Source of the DNA: Azolla caroliniana
Taxonomy: Eukaryota > Polypodiophyta
Assembly: GCA_043228905.1 (NCBI GenBank)
Contig: JBHGNT010000018.1
Coordinates: forward strand, 10,416,001 to 10,480,000
Reading direction: 5' to 3'
Length of the DNA stretch: 64,000 nt
This document shows positions 56,560 to 64,000 of the stretch, piece after piece; position 1 is the stretch's first letter, and each line of letters begins with the position of its first letter. Below the pieces are notes generated by a model. The model did not search any database and had not been told where the DNA came from. It was given only the letters and a program-made list of their open reading frames with translations. Position numbers and translations under genes: made by a program.

Positions 56560-56715
56560 CCTCCTCGCCCTCGCCCTCCCTCCTCCCTTTGATAGCATCA
56601 CTTTGATAGCATCACGCTCAAATGCTTCGGCATGTCCAGGAGCATTATCAAGGATTAGAAGCACTTTGCGATTAGTTCGTGTTATTCGCTTAGCCGGACA
56701 AGGCCTAACACAAGG
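56560..56715 (-). pseudogene. Fragment of a pogo/Tigger-type DDE transposase
   Basis: The minus strand encodes RTNRKVLLILDNAPGHAEAF followed by ERDAIKVMLSK. The LLxLDNxxxH pattern is the second catalytic aspartate motif of DDE_1 transposases (Tc1/mariner superfamily: pogo, Tigger, jerky). Only about 40 residues remain. A 14-bp direct repeat (TTTGATAGCATCAC twice) marks its downstream edge near 56590, and the LTR-like TGTCACGG at 56716 cuts its upstream edge. Confidence 0.6.
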
Positions 56716-57119
56716 TGTCACGGAGACACTTCACCAAAGGGTGATTACGGCATAGGATTAAGATTCAACGAGTACACCGACTTACATAGGTTACACGATT
56801 AGAATGCTTCGGTTAATTACACGCGTAAGATATAACAGTGATTACAGAACGGAAATCAAGACAGAAGTACAAACATCATAAGCTCTATTAATTATCCGCT
56901 GCTATTACAATGGGGTCCGGGCCTTTAAATAGGTTTCCGGCCCGTAGTACAAAACGGTGCCTCTCGCACCTATTCGGGATCCGTCCGGATCTGGAACGGC
57001 ATACCGTTTCCAGTCCGTCCGTCCACACTATCCTCATTTACAACCATATCTAATTAATTCCTTCACTCCGTATTTTGGACTCCTTGCCGGCCGGTAACAC
57101 ATGGCACGCCCGTGGGACA
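56716..57119 (-). repeat. LTR-like sequence of element E5 (3' end)
   Basis: It starts TGTCACGGAGACAC, like the TRIM-like LTR (TGTCACGGACACAC), directly at the break in the transposase scrap. CCTATTTAAAGG (minus, near 56927) could be a TATA box. The right edge is guessed at CGTGGGACA. The second LTR is not in the window, so the LTR call is an inference. Confidence 0.5.
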
Positions 57120-57151
57120 GTACCTTGTACGTCGAACCCTTCTCGACCCCT

Positions 57152-59836
57152 TCATTGTTCACCCAAATTGTCCAAAATACTTTGCTCAAGAATTTCCACT
57201 TGTTCCTCTTGTTGTGGTTGTTGCGGCTGTGCTTGCTGCTGCTGCTGTGGTTGCGGCTGGGACTGAGGTTGCTCCGGCTGCTCTGCTTGCTGCTGCTGCT
57301 CCGTTTGTTTCGCTGACTCCGGCTGCTCCGTTTGTCTTTCTGACTCCGGCATCTCAGTTTGACTGCTTCCAGTCCGGTCTCCTTCGAGTAGCGGTTCCTC
57401 ATCACTGAGGTTGACCGTAACTGGTTCTCGTTCTTTCTCTCCCCGGGTCCGGGACCTCTCGTAGCTTTCAAACTGGATCTGCGCCTCCAGCCTGTCGTCG
57501 TCCAGCTGAGCTACAAGTTGCCGGACTTGCTCTAGTTGGTCCTCTGCCAAGGCTTGAAAGTCTTCGGCAAGCTCATCTCTTATGCCGGTGAAATCTTCAG
57601 AATTCAGCATATAGCAATCATCTCCCTCCTTCCGCCGGTTCTCTACGTCAGCCCGGAGCAATTGGAGTTCCGCCGCGTTCGTGGCCCACTTGGTCCACCA
57701 TTTGACGGAGCCGTTGTCAATCAAGCTCTTGGTCTGGTTCAACCAGGCCCGCATGATATCCTGGATGCGACTTGCTCCCATTTGTGCTCTGCTTTCCACC
57801 ACTTGTCGCTCCTCCTTCAACTGCTTGATGAGATTTGCCGTATCCTCCGCCTGCTCTCTGTAGCGCGTCAGCTGCCCTTGATATGTCGTTTGCAGCCTCT
57901 GCAGTACCTCCGCCGCTCTTTCTTTTTCCGCCTGCTGTTGCCTGAGGAGCTCTGTCCGAACCTTCTCCGCCTCTTCCAACCGTCTTCTGTTTTCCGCTTG
58001 TTCCTTGGCGAATGCGGTTGCGGTCCGATCAACGGCTTGCCGGAGCTCATCCGTCCGTTCCTTGTGCTCCGTTTGCAACCGTTTATACTCCCGGTGCAAT
58101 TGCTCAAATTCCTCCGTTTTTTGTTTGAGCTTGCCGTTGATTTGGCGATGGTTCCGGTCCTCCCGGTCCTTTACCTGCCGGAGTTCCTCTTTCAGGCGCT
58201 CTACTTCTGTTTCGGCGTTCCTCCGGAGCTTGTCCTTCTCTTGCAGCATTTTCTCCTTTTCCTCCTTGAGCCGGTCGTATGCTTGGTGGCCTTTCCGTAA
58301 GCTCTCCTCGGCCCGGCGTAGATTCTCAGCAGTCTTTTTGAGTTCTGCCTCCGCTGCCGTCCTCAATTCTCTTTCGCGGCTCCTCAGCGCTTCTTGGGCA
58401 GCTAGCTCATCCTTCAAATCCGCAAGCTCTTGGGCTTGTGCCGCATTTCTCTCCGGAACGGTTTCCATTGCCGGGGTCTGATTGCTATGTACAGGTTGAT
58501 TTGACACTTTATTCTGTACATTGCCCGGAGTCACCGGTGCTTGGACTTGTGTTGTCACAGCCACTTGAGCCCTGTCCAAGTCTTGTTCCAGGCTCCGGAT
58601 TCTGGACCGGGCCGTCTCTAGATCTACGGTTGTGACGAGCAACCGTTCCTGGTGCGCTCTCTCTTCCGCCTCTATATACTCGACCACTCCGGCGATTTGC
58701 TCGCCTACCCACCGTAGCCACATGCTACTGGTGCCTTGTTGTTGTACTGGTCGGGTCGGCTCATTCCCTGTGGAATTGTCTGGCCTGAGTGCCTGCATAT
58801 GCCGTTCTGGTTCTACTCCTTGGCCGCCGTGTGTGCTGGCTGTGCTCGCCGGCTGTTGCGTTCCGGTTCCCGCCGTCTCCGCAGCCGTTGGCATGACTTC
58901 TTCTATAGAAGTCGCCAAGACCGGTTCCCTACGCACCGGTTCCGGTTCTTCCCTTGTGGTTTGCTCAGGTTGAGTTGGGGGCGTTTCGGCCTCTCGCGGG
59001 TACGACCGCTCCCCTCCTGTCTCGGCGGTCCTACTTCTTGACCGTCGTTGGAGGTGCTCTTCTGGCTCCTCCGTTTCCTCTTCCTGTGTCACGGCATGCT
59101 TCTGTGCCGTCAAGGGTTCCGGTTCCTTCTGTCCCGGTCTCCGTAAGGTTATCTTGACGGGTCGGACCGGTGACACCTCCTCCGGTTCTTGGACCCGTTT
59201 CTTCCCTTTCGTCGCCTTCGACGCCAGCAGCTGCTGTCGTTTGGACGCCGGCTTCGAGGTGCTTCCTTCCGATACTCTTGGCCGCTTCTTTGGCTGGACG
59301 GTCTCGACCGGCGGCACGAGCAATGTTATCCATTGAGCTACGGCGTGCCACAGCTTCCGGCCCTCCTTGCCGTCCTTCCCTCGTACCATGTCGATTGCCA
59401 TGCACAACCCGTCTGCAATCAACACCGGCCAGTCCACCTTGACCCCTTCATAGGTGGCTATGATCATCCCTGCCCCATTTTTTGGCATGACAGGGGGTCG
59501 GGGGTACACGTGACCGTACTCATGGAGCACTCGAGCTATCTCCCTGAATAGCGGATCTTCGCCGCCCTGCGTCCGATAGCCTTTGCCGGCAACAGAGTAC
59601 TCACCGAAATATCGGGTGAGTTGCTCCGAGGTTGGGTTATCGATCTGAAAGATTCCTCCCTCCGGAAGGCCTGTTAGCGCGCGGATCGCTTCCTCGGTGA
59701 TGACCTCTGTGGCGAGCTCCTTGATGACCCGGTCGGCTTCTCTGTGCGGCGGTGCCTCCATGATGGCCAAGAACCCCTCCAGTCCGTTTTGCCTGAACCA
59801 TTTCCTGGCCGCTTCCGACAGCGTTTGTGGTTCCAT
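57152..59836 (-). CDS. E5 protein: long coiled-coil ORF, intact, unknown function
   Basis: The frame is open from 60136; the ATG at 59834-59836 (MEPQTLSEAARKWFRQNGLE) is preferred because a conserved-looking domain starts there and the upstream part is Arg/Ser-rich. About 894 residues. First 200: compact domain (TEEAIRALTGLPEGGIFQID, LFREIARVLHEYGHVYPRP, DWPVLIADGLCMAIDMVRG). Then a charged, disordered stretch to about residue 440 (KKRPRVSEG, KATKGKKRVQEPEE). About 490-760: an almost continuous coiled coil (LKDELAAQEALRSRERELR onward). C-terminus: Glu/Gln/Pro-rich. ALTGLPEGG resembles the xLxLPxEG motif of the gag-like ORF at 53709. No enzyme motif. Probably a gag-type structural protein of a non-autonomous LTR element; a host gene is less likely. 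Confidence 0.55.
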   Translation of the reverse strand: MEPQTLSEAARKWFRQNGLEGFLAIMEAPPHREADRVIKELATEVITEEAIRALTGLPEGGIFQIDNPTSEQLTRYFGEYSVAGKGYRTQGGEDPLFREIARVLHEYGHVYPRPPVMPKNGAGMIIATYEGVKVDWPVLIADGLCMAIDMVRGKDGKEGRKLWHAVAQWITLLVPPVETVQPKKRPRVSEGSTSKPASKRQQLLASKATKGKKRVQEPEEVSPVRPVKITLRRPGQKEPEPLTAQKHAVTQEEETEEPEEHLQRRSRSRTAETGGERSYPREAETPPTQPEQTTREEPEPVRREPVLATSIEEVMPTAAETAGTGTQQPASTASTHGGQGVEPERHMQALRPDNSTGNEPTRPVQQQGTSSMWLRWVGEQIAGVVEYIEAEERAHQERLLVTTVDLETARSRIRSLEQDLDRAQVAVTTQVQAPVTPGNVQNKVSNQPVHSNQTPAMETVPERNAAQAQELADLKDELAAQEALRSRERELRTAAEAELKKTAENLRRAEESLRKGHQAYDRLKEEKEKMLQEKDKLRRNAETEVERLKEELRQVKDREDRNHRQINGKLKQKTEEFEQLHREYKRLQTEHKERTDELRQAVDRTATAFAKEQAENRRRLEEAEKVRTELLRQQQAEKERAAEVLQRLQTTYQGQLTRYREQAEDTANLIKQLKEERQVVESRAQMGASRIQDIMRAWLNQTKSLIDNGSVKWWTKWATNAAELQLLRADVENRRKEGDDCYMLNSEDFTGIRDELAEDFQALAEDQLEQVRQLVAQLDDDRLEAQIQFESYERSRTRGEKEREPVTVNLSDEEPLLEGDRTGSSQTEMPESERQTEQPESAKQTEQQQQAEQPEQPQSQPQPQQQQQAQPQQPQQEEQVEILEQSILDNLGEQ

Positions 59837-60159
59837 GTCTGCTTCAAGGTCGAGGGAAGATGGCGAGGTAGAGTGGTGATGAGGGTGAGAGCGAGAGAGA
59901 GAGCGTTCTGAGCGCGGGGGTTCTCTGCGTGCAGGTTCGCGTTTGCTCAGCTTCCACTGCCTTGGTGCTTCTGTGCTTCTTGGCTCGCGAAAAAAGAAGG
60001 TCTCCATGCGCTCCTCTTTTTCTCTGTGCGTCTTGGCGCCTTTTTTCGAGCATGCGCACGTCGTGTACCGATTTAGTATTAAGTATGTGGCGGCTCTTAA
60101 ATGCCCACTACGTACCTTTTCGCGCCTTGCTTTCACACCCGTTCATACCTCGATTTTTA

Positions 60160-60197
<38 letters not shown>

Positions 60198-60265
60198 CTA
60201 TTAATGACGGTGTGTGACCTTACACATCCGTAGGTCCCTTCGGACCCTGACCGTTTTCCTTACGG
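59837..60265 (-). other. Upstream region of E5; poly-T tract; no gene
   Basis: 59837-60136 is open but Arg/Ser/His-rich. At about 60167-60197 is a run of about 31 T, with TTTTTAATGA on its left and TATTAATGA on its right. 60199-60265 holds nothing recognisable. Confidence 0.5.
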
Positions 60266-60951
60266 TGTCGCGTTGTTACGCGCGTGCGTGGAGAAGGGCG
60301 GAACCACGGGGGTCTCGGACTAAGGAGAAGGGGAGAAGGAATAGGACTTCGGAATGGAGCTTAGCACAAGAAGAGGAAGAATGAACAAGAGGAAGATGGA
60401 GGCCAAATGCTCAACAAGATATATTAGAAACGAAAACCGATTACAAAATGGCGGCCGCGTAGGTCGCACCGAACGACTATGATAAACACCGAAACCCTAA
60501 TCCGACGAAGAAGAAAAGAAACCCTAAACGAAACCCTAACCCTAAAACGAAATGGTATACCTCACTCACACTCAAAAATAAGGCAACCCCCACAATGGTG
60601 CTCTTCCTCTCCTTTTATAGCACAAGGAGAGAAGACCGTTTACAAAAGGGTGCTACAAAATATCCCCTTTCAATCAATGGGGATATTTCCCTTGATTTTA
60701 GGGGAGGTGGGAAGGATGGGTCTTAACTCCCACCTCTACACGAACTACTATGTACCTATCTCTCTCTCTCACGTGGATGTGCGCGCAAAAGCACATCACC
60801 TTTACACTTTACAAATCCTAAGGTGCATTTCTAGCACCATACTTATCACTATCGATAAATAGAAATACAACATGTTGATGTGCAACGTTGCACATCGCGG
60901 GTTTGCTTGCTTCGCTCGGTTTTCCGCCTATGGACGAAAATCTTCACGACA
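60266..60951 (-). repeat. N2 3' LTR
   Basis: 686 bp, TGTCGCGTTGTTACGCG to AATCTTCACGACA on the plus strand. The left end shares the GCGGAACCACGGGGGTCTCGG block with the solo LTR and R1, and the right end shares ATCTTCACGACA with the solo LTR. The polypurine complement TCCGCCCCCACC follows at 60952, the same layout as N1. Confidence 0.82.
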
Positions 60952-63900
60952 TCCGCCCCCACCTAACCGCACATCCACCGGTATGTGCCAAAAGGGGAAC
61001 AAAACGCGAGATTTTCGGCCAAGGCGGCCAACCGAGCCCTTGACAACCTCGTGGGCTTGCCCGGCTTCGTCTTCCACTTCGAGCAAGTCCACCCCGTCCA
61101 CACGAACCACCGTCGCCTTCCGGCCCACCATCTCCGCCGAATGGTCTCGAACCGTCGGCTCCATCCGATCCGCCACACTTGACGACGTTCGCCGAGTCGT
61201 TGCCTCCACCCGATCCGCCACGTCCACCGTGATTCCTCGAACCACCGTCTACATCCGGACCGCCGCTTCCGATGCCCGCGCTTTCTTCCCCGATCGGTCC
61301 TCCCGAACGCCGTTGCCGACCCGGCTGCTCTTCTTTTGTCCGCCTCGTATAGCCTCCGGATGCTCTCCCGATCTCTCCGGCTGCACGCCGGATTCCGCCT
61401 TTCCCGTGCCTGCCGTGCTCTCTCGCCGTAGAGCATACCATCGTTCCCGTGCTCGTTGCTTGGCCCTCATGCGGCCGCATTGCACGTTTCGCATTCCGCT
61501 CCTCTTCGTGTACCCTTTCGGAAAGGTACCTTTCTTCCCCGACCTCCGTTTCGCTCGGAGGAACACCCTCTTGGCCCTCTTGGCCCGCTCGACCGCACAC
61601 ATCCTTCGTGATGTCGTGTTCGTTCTTTTGGGCGCATACATCTTCGTTCTCCGCGACCTCCCGTATGCCTCTCTCGGTGCCTTCATCCGTTGTGGCCTTC
61701 GTCCCCTCGCCGCCACCGTCCGCCACTCTTGGTCTCACGTCGGCACTCGCGCCGACCGCCGGAGTCTCTATAGCCGGTGTGGAGGATCCCTCTCGGGCCT
61801 TATCTTCGTGGCCGCCGGTCTTAGCCTCTCCGTAGGCCACCTCTTCCCACCAATCTTCCCTAGCATCGTGCCAGGTCTTGTCGTCGCCGCCTTCCTCCTC
61901 GTATTCGCCTCTCGAAGGCGTGATCCGACCGTCATCTTCGGTCGCTCGATGTGGCTCCTTCGTAGGCATGCTTGTGTCTTGGCCCTCCATCGGCCGTATT
62001 GCATGCATCTCGTCTCGCTCTTCCGCCGTAGACCCGACCTCCGTGTCGGTCTTCTCCTCCTTTGTCGCCGTAGCCCGTTCCGACACGGGCTCGCCGTCTT
62101 GGACCCAGCCGTCCACCATCTCGTACCGGATATCCGTTCCGGTAACCTCGTACGCTCCGGCCTCCGACTCCTCGCCGCTACCCGCCGTCTCTCCGGTCTT
62201 ATGTTGATCCGCAACCGCCGTAGTCTCTAGAGTGGATATGGAGGGTCTCGTTTGTTTCCGTTTTCCCCCCGAACCATGGTCGTCGTGCCCGGTTAGCCTC
62301 CATCTCGCGCTTACCGGCTCCCATCGTAACCGTAACCGTAACCGTAACCGGCCAATCGGTCTCGCCGGCTTCCTTCGGTTTGGGCCCGGTTCGCCGGCCC
62401 TTACTCTCTTCTTCTTCCGTGCCGTATTCCGGTCGGGTCGGTTCCCGACTCTCTCCTCGTTTCCGCTCCGGTCCTCTCCGTCGGACCCACCGTATACGCC
62501 CATTCCGGGCCCCGCATACCCGTCTTCGTATGCGCTCTCTCCGGGCCTCACCTCCTCACGGTCACCGCCCATCTCTCCGGTCTCACGTTGGCATTCGAGC
62601 ACAACCGCCGAAGTCTCCGGCCCCGGTGTCAAGGGGTCTTGCCTCCGTCCGCTCCAATCTTCCTTCTCGTTTCCGTTGCCCGCCTTGCCGCCGTCACCTC
62701 CCGTCGCACTAAGCCTCATGCCGGCACTCGGGCCGGCCATTGGAGCCTCTAGGATTGGTGTGGGTAAGGACCCAGCACCGCCGCTTGTTGTCTCCGTAGC
62801 CGCTTTCGTTCGGACGTCGTTATTCGTGGCTTCCCCATCTCCGATTCCGCAAGCCTCTAGTATGCTTGCCACCACCTCTTCTTCGCCGTTCTCCGCGTCA
62901 TCTCGGTTGTCCGCCTTGCCGCCGCCACCGTCCGTAGCTCTAGGTCTCGTGCCGGCACTCGGGCCGACCGCCGAAGCCTCTAGGGCCGGTGTGTGGAAGG
63001 TCACGACACCATCGCTCGTTTCGTCTTCCTCCTCCATTTCGCAAGCCTCGAGTATGCTCGCGAAATCCTCGTAGAACGTTTCGGGCAACCGCGTCCCGAA
63101 ACTTCCGCCCACTCTCGAAGTGGCGTCCATCGCTCCGTAGATATCGGCCTCGTCCATGGCCGTTCTTTTTCCCCGAGATGAGACGGTCGCTTGCTCCGCA
63201 CCTTCTCTCGTGTCGACGCCGTGGTCGCCCGCCTTGCCACCGCCACCGCCTTTCACCATAGGTCTTACGCGGGCACTCGGGCCGGCCGCCGTGATCTCTA
63301 GGAATGACGCGTGTAAGGTCGCGGGACCGCCGCTCGTCGATGTAATGTCCGTAGCCACCTCCGCTCGGACGTCGTTGTCCGTGGCTACCCCGCCTCCGTA
63401 TATGCAAGCATCGGTTATGCTTGCCGCCGCCTCTTCCGCGGTCTCCTTACCGTTGTCTCGGTTGTCCGCCTTGCCGCCGCCACCGTTCTTTCCCCTCGGT
63501 CTCACGCGGGCGCTCGGGCCGGCCGCCGGGGTCTCTTGAACCGGTGCGTGGAAGGTTGCGGTACCGCCGCTTGTCTCCTCCGTACTCGATGATTCGGGCC
63601 ACCATGTCCCGAATCCGCCATGTCCGCTCGAATCGGCGATCGCCGCCTCACCGTCCCCGACCTCGTCCTCGGTCGTTCTTTTCCCCCATGTCGAGAGGGC
63701 GGCTCGCTCCGCACCCTCTCCCTTGGTACCGATGTACCATTCTCTTTCGGCCTCCGCATAGGCCCCGTCCTCCATGTGTGAGGAAGCTCCTTCCTCTGCG
63801 TCCTCCGATCCGCTCGGACCCGACCCCGCAATAAGCCATTCTTCGGCTTCGATTTTCGCCATTACGAGCCCGCACGCCTCCCGTATTAGCGCTTGTAGGT

Positions 63901-64000
63901 CGAGCCCCTCCAAACCGGTTCGCGATGAGCTCTCGTCCGGCGGCATGGCGTAGTCGGTCGTCGCTCTCTCTTCTCCCCCGCTCGCGGGCCGTGTTGTGGC
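60944..64000 (-). CDS. N2 modular repeat ORF, open, runs off the window
   Basis: At least 1,018 codons without a stop, from the right edge of the window (no stop between 63946 and 64000) to a stop just inside the LTR. It contains seven copies of a module with the core (F/L/S)xTPxxExxAxGPSAxxRPR and a following GGGGKA or GGD, for example TPALEASAVGPSAGTRPR and TPAIETPAVGASADVRPR. Cores lie near 63505, 63270, 62945, 62712, 62583, 62195 and 61728. Between modules are acidic stretches; the last 150 residues are Gly/Ser-rich with basic ends. No knuckle, protease, RT or integrase motif is seen. It matches the N1 ORF by module and position before the polypurine tract. Gag is presumably beyond 64000. 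Confidence 0.65.
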   Translation of the reverse strand, partial: ATTRPASGGEERATTDYAMPPDESSSRTGLEGLDLQALIREACGLVMAKIEAEEWLIAGSGPSGSEDAEEGASSHMEDGAYAEAEREWYIGTKGEGAERAALSTWGKRTTEDEVGDGEAAIADSSGHGGFGTWWPESSSTEETSGGTATFHAPVQETPAAGPSARVRPRGKNGGGGKADNRDNGKETAEEAAASITDACIYGGGVATDNDVRAEVATDITSTSGGPATLHASFLEITAAGPSARVRPMVKGGGGGKAGDHGVDTREGAEQATVSSRGKRTAMDEADIYGAMDATSRVGGSFGTRLPETFYEDFASILEACEMEEEDETSDGVVTFHTPALEASAVGPSAGTRPRATDGGGGKADNRDDAENGEEEVVASILEACGIGDGEATNNDVRTKAATETTSGGAGSLPTPILEAPMAGPSAGMRLSATGGDGGKAGNGNEKEDWSGRRQDPLTPGPETSAVVLECQRETGEMGGDREEVRPGESAYEDGYAGPGMGVYGGSDGEDRSGNEERVGNRPDRNTARKKKRVRAGEPGPNRRKPARPIGRLRLRLRLRWEPVSARWRLTGHDDHGSGGKRKQTRPSISTLETTAVADQHKTGETAGSGEESEAGAYEVTGTDIRYEMVDGWVQDGEPVSERATATKEEKTDTEVGSTAEERDEMHAIRPMEGQDTSMPTKEPHRATEDDGRITPSRGEYEEEGGDDKTWHDAREDWWEEVAYGEAKTGGHEDKAREGSSTPAIETPAVGASADVRPRVADGGGEGTKATTDEGTERGIREVAENEDVCAQKNEHDITKDVCGRAGQEGQEGVPPSETEVGEERYLSERVHEEERNAKRAMRPHEGQATSTGTMVCSTAREHGRHGKGGIRRAAGEIGRASGGYTRRTKEEQPGRQRRSGGPIGEESAGIGSGGPDVDGGSRNHGGRGGSGGGNDSANVVKCGGSDGADGSRPFGGDGGPEGDGGSCGRGGLARSGRRSRASPRGCQGLGWPPWPKISRFVPLLAHTGGCAVRWGRMS

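Noticed and set aside
60167-60197. Poly-T run as the poly(A) tail of a LINE or SINE insertion
   Set aside because: TTAATGA flanks the run itself on both sides and no element body lies between, so it looks like a simple tract expansion.
60872-62230. Plus-strand 452-residue ORF and similar frames to 63800
   Set aside because: These are antisense shadows of the N2 minus-strand ORF; the minus frame alone is open throughout and carries the modules.
1-64000. A host single-copy gene
   Set aside because: Each substantial coding stretch with recognisable homology belongs to a transposable element; the unknown ORFs (E5, N2, 51113-51840) lie in retroelement context.

Overview
This 64 kb window looks like repeat-dense plant nuclear DNA. 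The evidence is LTR retrotransposons whose primer-binding sites (TGGTATCAGAGC) match the 3' end of initiator methionine tRNA, Ty1/copia and Ty3/gypsy polyproteins of plant type, a chromodomain at the end of one Ty3 pol, and 5-bp target-site duplications (TSDs). I see no host protein-coding gene, rRNA gene or intact tRNA gene. The sequence alone does not fix the species. A land plant, possibly not a seed plant, is a guess. A run of exactly 100 N (40143-40242) shows a scaffolded assembly. Family names below are labels made for this window.

Layout. 1-1661: 5' part of a minus-strand Copia-A copy (A1). 1662-25122: remains of a plus-strand Ty3 element (G0: protease, then reverse transcriptase, RT) broken by a complete Copia-A copy (A2, 1954-7633, TSD TCATT) and by a minus-strand chromovirus (G2, 7923-24511). 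G2 is itself broken by Copia-B (B1, 12417-18620, TSD CTTCG), which contains a solo LTR (16449-17466), and by a non-autonomous element inside its 5' LTR (N1, 21041-24449). 25123-28530: truncated minus-strand Copia-A (A3). 28531-29306: Ty3 gag fragment. 29307 to about 47325: Ty3 element R1 (plus), broken by a TRIM-like element (30676-32545, TSD GCTAG) and by a minus-strand Copia-C (34302-44867), which is broken by a plus-strand copy of its own family (36968-42225, TSD ACCCG). About 47326-51840: Ty3 element G3, with a protease-like domain after integrase and a duplicated unknown domain. 51841-53700: T-rich, pyrimidine-rich and minisatellite DNA. 53709-56540: gag-like coiled-coil ORF. 56560-56715: a DDE transposase scrap. 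56716-60136: LTR-like sequence and a long minus-strand coiled-coil ORF (E5). 60266-64000: 3' end of a second non-autonomous element (N2) with a very long open repeat-rich ORF.

The most interesting system is the R1/N1/N2 group. R1 supplies gag, protease, RT, RNase H and integrase. N1 has R1-like LTR ends, primer site and gag, but has a modular ORF instead of pol. N2 carries the same LTR ends and the same modules, seven of them in an ORF of at least 1,000 residues with no stop. This looks like a non-autonomous partner family carrying an uncharacterised repeat protein. Also notable are a protease-like domain C-terminal to integrase in G3, a charged C-terminal extension between duplicated polypurine tracts in Copia-A, and a strong bias of disabling mutations to CAG->TAG and related C->T transitions.
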